DNA of 48,842 nucleotides, taken from an uncultured Alphaproteobacteria bacterium. GTDB lineage: Bacteria; Pseudomonadota; Alphaproteobacteria; Rhodobacterales; Rhodobacteraceae. Positions 8,149 to 17,873 of the stretch are shown here, piece after piece; position 1 is the stretch's first letter, and each line of letters starts with the position of its first letter. The notes beneath the pieces are model-generated. The model had not been told where the DNA came from and made no database searches. It saw nothing but the letters and a program-made list of their open reading frames with translations. The translations under genes were made by a program, and so were the position numbers. The DNA is taken from assembly GCA_902524655.1 (NCBI GenBank), contig CABZEG010000013.1, positions 1-48,842 on the forward strand, in the 5' to 3' direction.

Positions 8149-10551
8149 ATGAAATTTTCTTTTTCATGGCTTAAGGATTACCTGGAGACAGATTTATCTG
8201 CTGATGAAGTAGGAGGCGTTCTTACTGATACGGGATTAGAAGTAGAGTCCTTAACAAACCCAAAAAAGCGTTTGGGCCTAATATCTGTAGGAGAAATACT
8301 AAAAGTTGAAAAACACCCAAATGCAGACAAATTGAAAGTATGTGAAGTTAAGTCAAGCACTGGAATATTAAAAATAGTTTGTGGTGCACCAAATGTTAAG
8401 ACCGGTATGAAAGTGGTTGTTGCTAAGCCAGGTGATTTTATACCTGGATTAAATGTCAACCTAAAAGCCTCAAAGATTAGAGATGTTAAAAGTGAGGGAA
8501 TGATGTGTTCAGAAAGGGAGTTGGAAATTTCAGATGAACACGATGGAATTATTGAGCTACCCTCCGAAACTGAAGTGGGGACGCTGTTTTCTGAATTTGT
8601 TGGAGACGAAAAAATAGTTTTCGAAATCGCAATTACCCCAAATAGACCTGACGCATTAGGTATTTATGGGATTGCCAGGGATCTCGCAGCTAGTGGCATC
8701 GGAAAATTATGTGTCAGTAACATACCCGATGTTGAGGGGATTTTTAAGCCACATTTAAATATTTATTTGGACAAAGAGGTTTCTTCAAAAGAATGTCCCC
8801 TTTTTATAGGGCGATATTTACGAAACGTACAAAATAGAGAATCTCCACAATGGCTTAAGACGCGTTTAACAAGCATTGGGTTAAATCCAATCTCAGCATT
8901 AGTTGATATTACAAACTATCTCACATTTGATAGAGCAAGACCTCTACACGTCTTCGACGCTGACAAACTCTCTGGTGGTTTAAAGGTTAGAAGATCTGTT
9001 GAGGGAGAGAAATTTCATGCTCTTGATGATAAAATATATGAGTTAAATGAAGGAATGATTGTAATAACAGATGAAAAGGAAATCGTATCTCTTGGAGGTA
9101 TCATAGGAGGTATGAAAAGTGCTGTGTCGGACGAAACAAAAAATGTGTTGTTGGAGGCTGCTTATTTCGATCCAATATCAATAGCAGCAACAGGTCGAAA
9201 ACTTCAGATAAATTCAGACGCTAGATATCGTTTTGAAAGGGGTGTTGATCCGAGCTTTACTTTATCTGGATCAAATATTGCTACAAAGATGATTTTAGAT
9301 TTATGTGGAGGCGAAGCTTCAGATATTATTATCGCGGGGTCAGTGCCATCTTTTGAGAAAAAAATTATTTTCGATCCTATAAAAGTAAATCAATTGATAG
9401 GAATAGAAGTAAATAGGGCAAAACAATTTGAAATACTAAAGTCCCTTGGTTTTTCAGTAAAGGAAGTGGAAAACAAAGTTGAAATAATAGTTCCTGCCTG
9501 GAGACCAGATGTACATGGCGAGGTAGATATAATCGAAGAGGTCGCAAGGATAAATTCATTAGCAAACTTGCCCAGTATTCCAATGACCAGGAAAGAGGGG
9601 GTATTAAAACCTCTTTTAACAGACGGTCAAAGCAGGCAAAACCTAGCTAGAAGGGTCTGTACTTCTTTAGGTTATATGGAGTGCTTGTCATATAGCTTTA
9701 TCGACAAGAAGTCAGTTGAACGATTTAGTGGCAAGTCAACAAAGGAAATTAAACTTATAAACCCAATTAGCAGTGAAATGACGCACATGCGACAGTCGCT
9801 TTTACCAGGCTTAATAAAAATAGTAGAGAAAAATCAGGCTAAGGGTATTAAAAGTCTCGCAATATTCGAACAAGGCTATTGTTTTGAGAGCAATCAAGTT
9901 GGCGATGAAACCTACCAAATTTCTGCAGTCTTGTCTGGTAGTAAAAGTAACTTCAATCTTTACAAGGAAATAAGACCTTTTGATATTTTTGATATAAAAA
10001 AAGATCTATTTAAATTATTAGGATATTTAAACCTAAAAGTGGACAGCCTTAAACTTGAAAGAGATGCTCCAGAATTCCTTCATCCAAAAAGGTCAGCCAA
10101 GGTTATGCTTGGAAATAAGATTGTAGCAATATTTGGTGAAGTTAGCCCACTCATTGATAAAAATTACGCTATTAGAGAACGAATAAATTGCTTCACTATC
10201 TATCTAGATAATATACCTTTCCCAAAGAAAAAAAAGATTACGAGAGATGCTCTTATTTTGAGTAATTTGCAACCTATCGAAAGGGACTTTTCTTTCCTGA
10301 TTGATGAAAAGACTGAATATGGAGTAGTAAAGAAAACTATTATTTCCTTGAAAAATCCTCTGATCGACAAAATAAATATTGTCGATGTCTTCCAAGGGGA
10401 AGTGGAAAAAGAGGAGAGAAAAAAGTCTCTTTCAATAAGAGTTAAATTTCAGCCTTTAGAGAAAACTCTTAATGACTCTGAGATAGAGAAAATGTGTAAG
10501 GATATAATTAGTGAAGTCAGTGAAAAAGTTAGTGGAATTTTAAAGTCATAA
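8149..10551 (+). CDS. pheT: Phenylalanine-tRNA ligase beta subunit
   Basis: Non-catalytic but essential partner of PheS, carrying the editing site that hydrolyses mis-charged Tyr-tRNA-Phe. The 800 residues begin MKFSFSWLKDYLETDLSADE and show, in order, the tRNA-binding OB domain (about 40-150, with HPNADKLKVCEV), B3/B4 editing domain (FEIAITPNRPDALG and following), B5 domain, the class II-like core, and the C-terminal ferredoxin-like anticodon-binding domain (LQPIERDFSFLIDEKT). Full length. It converges with greA with only 9 bases between the two stops and no terminator-like stem. Confidence 0.97.
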   Translation: MKFSFSWLKDYLETDLSADEVGGVLTDTGLEVESLTNPKKRLGLISVGEILKVEKHPNADKLKVCEVKSSTGILKIVCGAPNVKTGMKVVVAKPGDFIPGLNVNLKASKIRDVKSEGMMCSERELEISDEHDGIIELPSETEVGTLFSEFVGDEKIVFEIAITPNRPDALGIYGIARDLAASGIGKLCVSNIPDVEGIFKPHLNIYLDKEVSSKECPLFIGRYLRNVQNRESPQWLKTRLTSIGLNPISALVDITNYLTFDRARPLHVFDADKLSGGLKVRRSVEGEKFHALDDKIYELNEGMIVITDEKEIVSLGGIIGGMKSAVSDETKNVLLEAAYFDPISIAATGRKLQINSDARYRFERGVDPSFTLSGSNIATKMILDLCGGEASDIIIAGSVPSFEKKIIFDPIKVNQLIGIEVNRAKQFEILKSLGFSVKEVENKVEIIVPAWRPDVHGEVDIIEEVARINSLANLPSIPMTRKEGVLKPLLTDGQSRQNLARRVCTSLGYMECLSYSFIDKKSVERFSGKSTKEIKLINPISSEMTHMRQSLLPGLIKIVEKNQAKGIKSLAIFEQGYCFESNQVGDETYQISAVLSGSKSNFNLYKEIRPFDIFDIKKDLFKLLGYLNLKVDSLKLERDAPEFLHPKRSAKVMLGNKIVAIFGEVSPLIDKNYAIRERINCFTIYLDNIPFPKKKKITRDALILSNLQPIERDFSFLIDEKTEYGVVKKTIISLKNPLIDKINIVDVFQGEVEKEERKKSLSIRVKFQPLEKTLNDSEIEKMCKDIISEVSEKVSGILKS

Positions 10552-10560
10552 CATATGTAA

Positions 10561-11031
10561 TTAGTTATATTCGATCTTAATTATTTCATAGTGTTTGGTC
10601 CCTCCTGGTGTATTGACCTCCACTTCATCTCCTTCCTCTTTACCTATCAAAGCTCTGGCTAGAGGTGAATTTATGTTAAGCAGGCCTTTCTCTAGATCTG
10701 CTTCAGCCTCTCCTACGATTTGATAACTAATTTCTTTTTCTGTCTCCTCCAAAAATAGAGTTGTCTTAGCTCCAAACTTTATAGGACCATTAAGCTTAGA
10801 AACATCAATTACTTCCGCTAGCGATATTATAGCTTCCAACTCCTTTATTCTACCCTCAATGAACGATTGTTTTTCTCTTGCCGAATGGTATTCGGCATTC
10901 TCAGATAAATCACCTAATTCCCGAGCTTCCGCTATAGCTTTAATAATATTTGGCCTATCATCTGCTTTAAGTTTACGTAGTTCTTCTTCGAGCCTACCGT
11001 AGCCGTTTTTGGTTAAAGGAATTTTTTCCAT
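10561..11031 (-). CDS. greA: Transcription elongation factor GreA
   Basis: Stimulates RNA polymerase to cleave backtracked transcripts. The 156 residues are typical: an N-terminal coiled coil ([20 protein letters not shown] onward) whose tip holds the acidic [15 protein letters not shown] segment that reaches the polymerase active site, then a C-terminal FKBP-like domain ending [23 protein letters not shown] at 11031. Monocistronic, divergent from ETF-QO across a 126-base gap that holds repeated ATAACAT motifs. Confidence 0.97.
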   Translation of the reverse strand: MEKIPLTKNGYGRLEEELRKLKADDRPNIIKAIAEARELGDLSENAEYHSAREKQSFIEGRIKELEAIISLAEVIDVSKLNGPIKFGAKTTLFLEETEKEISYQIVGEAEADLEKGLLNINSPLARALIGKEEGDEVEVNTPGGTKHYEIIKIEYN

Positions 11032-11057
11032 ATTTTTTTCACGCTAAAAAAAATATG

Positions 11058-11125
11058 ATAACATTTTATTTGTTTTTTTTACACCTTTATTCAGAAAAAA
11101 CTATATGTTATTTAATTGATAACAT
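11058..11125. promoter_or_regulatory. Three ATAACAT elements in the greA / ETF-QO divergent gap
   Basis: ATAACAT occurs at 11058-11064 and 11119-11125 on the plus strand and inverted (ATGTTAT) at 11105-11111. The last two form a perfect 7-bp inverted repeat with a 7-base spacer, 33 bases before the ETF-QO start. Position and symmetry fit an operator or activator site for one or both divergent genes. No known regulator motif is recognised. Confidence 0.3.
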
Positions 11126-11157
11126 CGTGTAAGTATTCTGAGGTTAAAAGGTAAGAT

Positions 11158-12798
11158 ATGAGAGAGAAAATTGACTATGATTTGGTTATTGTCGGGGGGG
11201 GTCCAGCCGGTTTGTCAGCTGCAATTAAAGCTAAGCAAATTGACCCCGAACTTAGTGTCGTTGTTCTAGAAAAGGGATCAGAAATAGGTTCGCATATTTT
11301 ATCAGGAGCAGTTTTGGACACGTCAGGCATAGATTTGCTGATACCGGACTGGAAAGAAACTGATATCCCCATTTGTACAAAAGTTAGTGAAGATCTCTTT
11401 TACCTTTTTGGCCCAGCTGGGCAGGTCAAAATTCCTAATTTTTTACTTCCCCCCCTGATGAATAATCATGGAAATTATATCGTATCTATGGGAAATGTGT
11501 GTCGGTGGTTAGCAGGGCAAGCAGAGAGCCTAGGCGTAGATATATTTCCGGGTATGGCCTGCAGCGATATGGTTTTTAGTAGCAGTGGAGAAGTTATTGG
11601 AGTTATTGCTGGCGAATTCGGCTTAGATAAAGACGGAAATAAAACAGAGGGATATGAGCCTGGTATGGAAGTCTTAGGTAAGTATGTTCTACTTAGCGAA
11701 GGGGTAAGAGGCTCTTTAACAAAAATTCTTATTGAGAGATATAAATTAGATGCACAAAGCCAACCACAAAAATACGGGCTCGGAATGAAAGAGATTTGGG
11801 AAATAGACCCAAAATTTCATAAAGAGGGTAGAGTGCTTCACTCCATGGGATGGCCATTGGGTAGCAACGCTGGAGGTGGATCATTCTGCTATCATGCGGA
11901 AAACAATCAAATTTATCTAGGGTTTGTTGTTCACTTAAACTACGAAAATCCCCATGTCTTTCCATATATGGAGTTTCAAAAATTTAAGCATCATCCCATG
12001 ATTAAGGAAATGCTTAACGGAGGGAAAAGAATATCCTACGGAGCCAGGGCTATAACCGAAGGAGGATATCAGTCGATTCCTAAGCTTGCTTTCCCTGGTG
12101 GTTTAATACTAGGGTGTTCCGCAGGTCTGGTAAATGTTCCACGAATAAAGGGAAACCATAATGCAATGCTGTCTGGGATCACTGCAGCAGAGATAGCATG
12201 TAAAGCTATAAAAGAAGGCTTTCAAAATACTGAACTTAAAGAATATGATAAAGAGATAAAGGATGGAAAAGTTGGTTCAGATTTAAAGCCTGTGAAGAAC
12301 GTTAAGCCCATTTGGTCTCGTTTCGGTTTATTAGCGTCATTGATTATTGGCGGAATAGACATGTGGATAGCAAACTTAAGCGGGATTAATATTTTTGGCA
12401 CTTTGAAACATGGTAAAAGTGACGCAAAAAGCACCAAGCCAGCAAAAAACTTTAAAGAAATCGAGTATCCAAAGCCTGATGGAAAGATTAGTTTTGATAG
12501 ACTTACAAATGTGAGCTTCTCTGGAACAAATCATGAGGAAAATCAGCCCTGTCATTTGTTTTTAAAAAATAAAAATATTCCGATCAAAAAAAATCTCCCA
12601 TTATTTGCTGAGCCTGCTCAAAGGTATTGTCCAGCAGGAGTTTATGAAGTGCTTGAAAAACGTAAGAATTCTTTCACATTTCAAATAAACTCACAAAATT
12701 GTGTGCATTGCAAAACATGTGATATTAAGGATCCAAGCGAAAATATAACGTGGAAAACACCTCAAGGGGGAGATGGTCCAAATTATCCAAATATGTAG
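11158..12798 (+). CDS. Electron transfer flavoprotein-ubiquinone oxidoreductase
   Basis: Inner-membrane-associated FAD/4Fe-4S enzyme that takes electrons from ETF and reduces ubiquinone. The 546 residues contain the FAD dinucleotide fold VIVGGGPAGLSAA near residues 10-22, the long ubiquinone-binding middle, and a C-terminal ferredoxin-like region with the cluster cysteines C491, C515, C518 and C521 (CPAGVYEV, then NCVHCKTCDIKDP). Family length is normal. AAAAGGT precedes the ATG. Its partner genes etfAB are at 42.9-44.6 kb, and dehydrogenases such as Mcd at 38 kb would feed it. Confidence 0.96.
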   Translation: MREKIDYDLVIVGGGPAGLSAAIKAKQIDPELSVVVLEKGSEIGSHILSGAVLDTSGIDLLIPDWKETDIPICTKVSEDLFYLFGPAGQVKIPNFLLPPLMNNHGNYIVSMGNVCRWLAGQAESLGVDIFPGMACSDMVFSSSGEVIGVIAGEFGLDKDGNKTEGYEPGMEVLGKYVLLSEGVRGSLTKILIERYKLDAQSQPQKYGLGMKEIWEIDPKFHKEGRVLHSMGWPLGSNAGGGSFCYHAENNQIYLGFVVHLNYENPHVFPYMEFQKFKHHPMIKEMLNGGKRISYGARAITEGGYQSIPKLAFPGGLILGCSAGLVNVPRIKGNHNAMLSGITAAEIACKAIKEGFQNTELKEYDKEIKDGKVGSDLKPVKNVKPIWSRFGLLASLIIGGIDMWIANLSGINIFGTLKHGKSDAKSTKPAKNFKEIEYPKPDGKISFDRLTNVSFSGTNHEENQPCHLFLKNKNIPIKKNLPLFAEPAQRYCPAGVYEVLEKRKNSFTFQINSQNCVHCKTCDIKDPSENITWKTPQGGDGPNYPNM

Positions 12799-12808
12799 GT
12801 TAATTGGT

Positions 12809-14470
12809 ATGCCACTGCTTAAACCTTTAATCGTAGCTTCTTTTATACTTTGGCATTTTTCGGTCGCCCTTGTTCTAGCTAACTCGGGCTCATTTATTGC
12901 TGGGCAATATGCTGAAAAAGAGGGAGACTTTAGGAATGCCTCCTACTATTACATCGATCTGATTTCTAGAGGAGAGACAGAAGGGGCAATTATCAGAAAA
13001 AGCGTCATTTATTCTGCCCTAGCAGGCAATTTTTCAGTAGCAACCGCAATATCCCGAAAAATTGATGACCTTGAACTTAACTATCCTGTCGCAAACCTGA
13101 TTATTTTTGCTGAGGCGGTAAAAAGCAAAGACAGTCTAAAAATATCAGAAGCATTTGATCAACATAGGAAAAATTTTCCAGACATTTTTCAAAATATTGC
13201 AGAATTTTGGATTTTTATTATTAATGATGAAAAAGACAAAGCCTTTAAACTGATTAATTCGATTAGTATAAACAATGAGGCTCAAATGCAGATAGTCAAC
13301 TATAATCAATTATTGGCCCATGTATTTTTTAACGAATATGAGCAAGCTAAAACAATTTTTGAAAACATAGATTTTAGCGATTTTCTTTTTGATTCGGAAT
13401 CTTCTTTGGCTTTAATTGAATTTTTTAACAAAGGTAAAGAAGATGAACCATCACAAAGCATACTTAACAAAGTGCGTTCAGCTAGTGATAACTCATACTA
13501 CATATTAGCACTTATGGAATTGCTGTCAGTTGGAGAGAAAACCAACTCAATTAGAATTAATCCTTACAAGCAACTTGCCGAGATTTTTTTTAGATGGTCA
13601 CAGTCTGTCCAAGTTCAAGGGAAAAATAGTATAAACAAGCCGTTTTACTTATCACTCGCTAGTTTTGCAGATCCTAGCAGTTCATTCTTGAAATATAAAC
13701 TCGCAACCATTCTTTCCGATATGGAAAACTATAAGCTATCTAAAGAAATTTTAGACAGTTTCTCAAAAGAAGATTTGTTTTATATGGATAGCATAGTCGA
13801 AAATACGTATTCCATAGAGCAATTAGACAGCGACGAAGCTGCTTTAGAGTATATTGAGAAATTTATAAGCAACGGTACCAACAATGCAAGATTACTGAAA
13901 ACTTATGGTAGCCTACAGCGGTCTCAACGCCACTATAAGGAAGCTATTAAGTCTTATACTGGAGCAATAGAGGCTGCAAAAAGAGAGCTACACACTGAAT
14001 CTATTTGGCCTATTTTATTTCTGCGTGGAATTTCATTTGAAAGGTCAAAGAACTGGGATATGGCAGAAGCAGATTTTACAAGTGCTCTTAAGTTAATGCC
14101 AGATCAGCCACAAATATTGAACTATATGGGGTACAGCCTGCTAGAGCGGAAAGAAAAACTGGATCAGGCTATGAGAATGATCTTAGTTGCTGCTGAGAAG
14201 GCCCCTAATAGTTATCATATAATTGACTCACTGGGGTGGGCATACTACAAAACTGGAGATTTTCGAAGAGCTCTGCAATATCTCGAAAGAGCAATGGAAC
14301 TTGAATCAACAGATCCAATAGTGAATGATCATTTAGGGGACGTACTATGGATGTTAGGGCGAAAAATGGAAGCTAGATTTCAATGGCAGAAGTCACTCTC
14401 CTTCAACCCTGAACCTGTTGACCAAAAAAATACAGAAGATAAATTAACGTTCGGCTTGAATTCAAGATAA
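12809..14470 (+). CDS. Tetratricopeptide-repeat protein, exported
   Basis: A 553-residue protein with an N-terminal signal sequence (MPLLKPLIVASFILWHFSVA, cleavage probably after the LVLA segment) followed by helical repeats; clear TPR units lie in the last third, for example AIKSYTGAIEAAKRE, DFTSALKLMPDQPQILNYMG and ALQYLERAMELESTDPIVND. I chose the ATG at 12809, 10 bases after the ETF-QO stop, because it places the signal peptide at the very N-terminus; an in-frame ATG at 12773 would overlap ETF-QO. A TPR protein at this position beside ispE is common in alphaproteobacteria. Its molecular role is unknown; periplasmic scaffold is inference. Confidence 0.85.
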   Translation: MPLLKPLIVASFILWHFSVALVLANSGSFIAGQYAEKEGDFRNASYYYIDLISRGETEGAIIRKSVIYSALAGNFSVATAISRKIDDLELNYPVANLIIFAEAVKSKDSLKISEAFDQHRKNFPDIFQNIAEFWIFIINDEKDKAFKLINSISINNEAQMQIVNYNQLLAHVFFNEYEQAKTIFENIDFSDFLFDSESSLALIEFFNKGKEDEPSQSILNKVRSASDNSYYILALMELLSVGEKTNSIRINPYKQLAEIFFRWSQSVQVQGKNSINKPFYLSLASFADPSSSFLKYKLATILSDMENYKLSKEILDSFSKEDLFYMDSIVENTYSIEQLDSDEAALEYIEKFISNGTNNARLLKTYGSLQRSQRHYKEAIKSYTGAIEAAKRELHTESIWPILFLRGISFERSKNWDMAEADFTSALKLMPDQPQILNYMGYSLLERKEKLDQAMRMILVAAEKAPNSYHIIDSLGWAYYKTGDFRRALQYLERAMELESTDPIVNDHLGDVLWMLGRKMEARFQWQKSLSFNPEPVDQKNTEDKLTFGLNSR

Positions 14471-14485
14471 AGAAGATTGTGAATA

Positions 14486-15334
14486 GTGAAAGATATTACT
14501 TTTGAGGAACGAGCGTACGCCAAGGTAAATCTTGCTCTTCATATCACAGGAGTTCGAGACGATGGGTATCATACCCTTGACAGTATAGTAGTTTTTACAG
14601 ATGTTTATGATAAACTAATTATACAGCGGACAAAAAAAAGTGGTCTGTCTCTTAATGGCAAATTTTCTGAATTTCTATCAATTGAGAAAAACTCCATTTT
14701 AAAGGTGTTAGAGCTATATCGAAATAAAATACCATACCACTTATTTATTAATCTTGAAAAAAATCTTCCCATTGGTGCTGGGTTGGGTGGTGGCTCAGCA
14801 GACGCTGCGGCTGTAATAAGATTTATAACAAATGTCAGCAAGCACCTAATGCCCTCTTCTGAGGCTTTATCAGAAATTGGAGCAGACATTCCAGCTTGTG
14901 TATTAAGTGTAGCATCGAGAGTAGGAGGAATTGGGGAGATTATTCGACCTTTAGATATTTCAGAAATTAATTTATGGGTTGTTTTAGTAAACCCCGACAT
15001 ATTTGTATCGACAGGCAGTATATTTGAAGAGGTTACTGAAAAATATAATCAACCATTAGAGTCCTTTATTGATTTAAGCAGCACGGATCAATTTATAGAC
15101 TATCTTAAGAGGCAAAGAAACGACCTTCAAACTATCGCAATCAAAAGACATCCAGAAATCAACAAGGTACTCCATACCATCGAGGAAACGGAGGATGTTT
15201 TGCTTTCTAGAATGTCCGGGTCAGGGTCTACCTGTTTTGGTCTATACGGAAATCAAGATATTGCAAAAAAAGCAGTAAGTTATATCAGTAAAAAAAGTGA
15301 TAAGTGGTGGGTTAAATTTTCTAAAATAAATTAA
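14486..15334 (+). CDS. ispE: 4-diphosphocytidyl-2-C-methyl-D-erythritol kinase
   Basis: GHMP-family kinase that phosphorylates CDP-ME in the MEP isoprenoid pathway. The 282 residues show the N-terminal AYAKVNLALHI with the catalytic lysine and GYHTLDSIVVF, the ATP loop LPIGAGLGGGSADAAAV (94-110), and the C-terminal MSGSGSTCFGLY. Start is GTG at 14486, the only candidate before the conserved AKVNL. It follows the TPR gene by 15 bases. IspH of the same pathway is also in the window, and the convergent neighbour makes the polyprenyl chain from pathway products. Confidence 0.96.
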   Translation: MKDITFEERAYAKVNLALHITGVRDDGYHTLDSIVVFTDVYDKLIIQRTKKSGLSLNGKFSEFLSIEKNSILKVLELYRNKIPYHLFINLEKNLPIGAGLGGGSADAAAVIRFITNVSKHLMPSSEALSEIGADIPACVLSVASRVGGIGEIIRPLDISEINLWVVLVNPDIFVSTGSIFEEVTEKYNQPLESFIDLSSTDQFIDYLKRQRNDLQTIAIKRHPEINKVLHTIEETEDVLLSRMSGSGSTCFGLYGNQDIAKKAVSYISKKSDKWWVKFSKIN

Positions 15335-16314
15335 GATACTCTATCCAAAATTTCTTCAGCGAGCTCTACTATCAAGGTCTTAATTTCTGAATTTTCTATT
15401 ATCTGCAAAGCGTTTATGGATCTTTCAGTCCATATTAAAGCCTGGTTTTTTGTATAAAGAAGAGACTTGCTGCTTTCTAAGATTTCCAGAAGATCAGTAA
15501 GATCACTGTGATTTGGAAGAGGCTTTTGAAAAAGCTCTTTTATAAATTTTTTTTCAGCTTTGGAAGATCTTTCATATGCATGAATTATTGGGAGCGTTAT
15601 TTTTTTTTCGAAGAAATCGTTCCCCTTATTTTTCCCCATTTTATTCTCATTACCCAAGTAATCTAAGAGGTCATCTATGAGTTGAAAACTGGTTCCAATA
15701 CATTCTCCATACTCCTGAAGTGCGTCTACGTGGGAGTCGCGCGCATTAGTTATTTCTGCTCCCGCCTGACATGCCGCTGAAAAAAGGGCTGATGTCTTAC
15801 CTTTAATTACTTTTAAGTAATCTTCTTTTGACACATCAAGCTTTTTTTCGATAGCTAATTGTAAAATTTCACCTTGTGAAATAATCGCTGAGGCGTCCGA
15901 TAAGGTTTTCATTATTCTCAAAGACTCAGTTCTAACCATGAGCTGAAATGCCCTTGAGAATAGATAATCTCCTACTAAAACAGAATACTTGTTTGTCCAG
16001 ATTATATTTGCTGTCTTTAAACCTCTTCTTTTTTCACTACGATCAACGACGTCATCGTGGAGCAGAGTAGCCGAATGTATGTATTCAATAGCAGCCGCCA
16101 AAAGGGTATCCTTGTCTCCCTGATAGTCAAAAAGTTTGGCGACAGTCAAAGTTAACAGTGGTCGAATTCTCTTACCACCAGAATTAATTAGATGAGAAGC
16201 AATATCCCCAATGATTGTAGTCTCTTTTGAGCTAAGATTTTCCTCAATCACTTGGTTTGTAACTCTAACTTTTTCAGACAGTAAATCGGACAGTTTTGAT
16301 ATAGAGGTAGTCAA
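15331..16314 (-). CDS. ispB: Polyprenyl (octaprenyl-type) diphosphate synthase
   Basis: Trans-prenyltransferase that builds the long isoprenoid side chain, most likely for ubiquinone. In 327 residues I see both aspartate-rich motifs: DDVVD at 87-91 within HSATLLHDDVVDRSEKRRG and DDLLD at 214-218 within SFQLIDDLLDYLGN, plus the GGKRIRPLL region at 46-54. The bulk of residues just before the first motif (YIHSATLL) resembles octaprenyl/decaprenyl synthases, but chain length cannot be fixed from sequence. It overlaps the ispE stop by 4 bases tail to tail and is divergent from the TrmN6-like gene, the usual alphaproteobacterial arrangement. Confidence 0.93.
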   Translation of the reverse strand: MTTSISKLSDLLSEKVRVTNQVIEENLSSKETTIIGDIASHLINSGGKRIRPLLTLTVAKLFDYQGDKDTLLAAAIEYIHSATLLHDDVVDRSEKRRGLKTANIIWTNKYSVLVGDYLFSRAFQLMVRTESLRIMKTLSDASAIISQGEILQLAIEKKLDVSKEDYLKVIKGKTSALFSAACQAGAEITNARDSHVDALQEYGECIGTSFQLIDDLLDYLGNENKMGKNKGNDFFEKKITLPIIHAYERSSKAEKKFIKELFQKPLPNHSDLTDLLEILESSKSLLYTKNQALIWTERSINALQIIENSEIKTLIVELAEEILDRVS

Positions 16315-16403
16315 ATTATATTTTCCAGTTGGTGTTATAGCTAATAGAATGTGTGTTTATAAAAACTGTTGGCAATTGAAAAGATAAATTATAAAAATTT
16401 TTT

Positions 16404-17162
16404 ATGAATTATAGTGATAAAGAATTAACAAAAAATAAGTTTTTGGGCAATAAATTAGAAATACTCCAATTTTCTCAGGGCTATAGAGGGAATATGGACT
16501 CCGTTTTAGTAGCAGCATCAGTTGGCGCAGAAAGTGGTCAAAAAGTATTAGAGCTAGGTTGTGGAAATGGAGTAGCGTTGTGCTGCCTATTGTATAGAGT
16601 TAGTGGGCTCGAAGTCTTTGGGGTTGAAATGGATAAAAGAGCAGCTGACCTTTGTAAACGAAATATCGATCTAAACATGTTTAAAGCTTCGATTTTCAAT
16701 ATTAATATAGCAAACACGATTAGAGAGTTGAAATCTTTATCATTTGATCATGTTTTCATGAATCCTCCATATTTTAAAAAAAATTCAGTTAAGAAGTCTC
16801 CTACATTAAGTTCTCATCAGGCTAAAGTTGAAAGCATGCCGCTATCTGCATGGTTTTCAGTAGCAAAGAATAGGTGTAAACCAAACGGAAAAATAACGAT
16901 CATTCAAAGAGTGGAGAGGCTTCCCGATATAATCAATTGCTTAAACGGTTACTTCGGTCAGGTAACCGTTCAGCCGATTAGTTCCTTTAAAGATACCAGT
17001 CCGAAAACGGTAATCGTTCAAGCAACTAAAACTAGTGGGGCTGCCTTCAAATTGTTAGCTCCAAAAATAGTACATCGAAGGGACGGTATATCAGGTAAAG
17101 TTGTTTACGAAGACGAGTTTCAAAAAATCCTTCGATATGGCCATCCTCTCCAATTAAATTAA
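16404..17162 (+). CDS. TrmN6-like tRNA1(Val) adenine-N6 methyltransferase family
   Basis: Rossmann-fold SAM-dependent N6-adenine methyltransferase of the YfiC/TrmN6 type, 252 residues. The SAM site LELGCGNGVALC lies around 49-60, the acidic loop VEMDKRA near 74-80, and the catalytic NPPYF at 120-124. The N-terminal FLGNKLEILQFSQGYRGNMDSVLVAA matches the family's substrate-positioning start. E. coli TrmN6 modifies A37 of tRNA1-Val; whether the substrate is the same here is not shown. It is divergent from the polyprenyl synthase and its end overlaps phaB by 9 bases. Confidence 0.88.
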   Translation: MNYSDKELTKNKFLGNKLEILQFSQGYRGNMDSVLVAASVGAESGQKVLELGCGNGVALCCLLYRVSGLEVFGVEMDKRAADLCKRNIDLNMFKASIFNINIANTIRELKSLSFDHVFMNPPYFKKNSVKKSPTLSSHQAKVESMPLSAWFSVAKNRCKPNGKITIIQRVERLPDIINCLNGYFGQVTVQPISSFKDTSPKTVIVQATKTSGAAFKLLAPKIVHRRDGISGKVVYEDEFQKILRYGHPLQLN

Positions 17163-17873
17163 ATAGTGTCCACCATTAGCTGAGATTGTGGATCCTGTAA
17201 TAAAACTAGATTCATCAGCAACAAGAAACTTTACACAACGAGCAATATCGTCAGGTTCTCCCAAGTGCCCTACAGGAATTTGACTTTCAGTTGCCTCAAT
17301 AGCTTTCTCACTCATCGCTTTAACCATATCTGTATTGATATATCCCGGGCATATCGCATTTACAGTGATTCCTTTCCTCGCTCCTTCAAGGGCCAGTGAT
17401 TTTGTGAAACCGAGTTCTCCAGCTTTTGCGGCTGAATAATTTGCTTGTCCTAATTGTCCCTTCTGTCCGTTTATTGAAGAAATATTTACAATTCTTCCAA
17501 ATCCTCTAGCTCTCATCCCATCCCAAAGAGGGTGGGTCATATTAAAGAGACCATTAAGATTGACATTAATTACATCTCGCCACTGTTCTTGAGACATTTT
17601 ATGGAACATTCCATCTCTAGTAATACCTGCATTATTGACTAGAACATCTATCGGTCCTAGTTTTTCTTCAACACTTTTTATTCCGGCAACGCATTCTTCA
17701 TAATTAGCTATAGACCATTTGAATACAGTTATTTGATTTTCTTTAGAGAATTTAGTGGCTACTTCATCGTTACCTGCATAAATAGCTGCAACCTTGTAAC
17801 CTGCTTCTTTAAGTTTGATCGAAATGGCAGCACCTATTCCTCTAGTACCACCAGTTATGAGCGCGACTCTCAT
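17154..17873 (-). CDS. phaB: Acetoacetyl-CoA reductase (SDR)
   Basis: NADPH-dependent reduction of acetoacetyl-CoA to (R)-3-hydroxybutyryl-CoA. A 239-residue classical short-chain dehydrogenase: cofactor motif TGGTRGIG (7-14), NNAG near 80-83, catalytic S133, Y146 and K150 in SSINGQKGQ...NYSAAKAG, and the C-terminal GSTISANGGHYL. The NVNLNGLFNMTHPLWDGMR and SINGQKGQ-GQ-NYSAAKAG segments are characteristic of PhaB rather than FabG. No phaA or phaC is adjacent, so it may serve the ethylmalonyl-CoA pathway as well as, or instead of, polyhydroxybutyrate storage. FabG is the main alternative. Confidence 0.88.
   Translation of the reverse strand: MRVALITGGTRGIGAAISIKLKEAGYKVAAIYAGNDEVATKFSKENQITVFKWSIANYEECVAGIKSVEEKLGPIDVLVNNAGITRDGMFHKMSQEQWRDVINVNLNGLFNMTHPLWDGMRARGFGRIVNISSINGQKGQLGQANYSAAKAGELGFTKSLALEGARKGITVNAICPGYINTDMVKAMSEKAIEATESQIPVGHLGEPDDIARCVKFLVADESSFITGSTISANGGHYLI

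Noticed and set aside
12773-12808. Earlier ATG for the TPR protein
   Set aside because: It overlaps ETF-QO by 26 bases and puts extra residues ahead of the signal peptide; ATG 12809 fits better.
17154-17873. phaB as evidence for a polyhydroxybutyrate operon
   Set aside because: No phaA, phaC, phasin or phaR gene is adjacent; the enzyme alone also fits the ethylmalonyl-CoA pathway.
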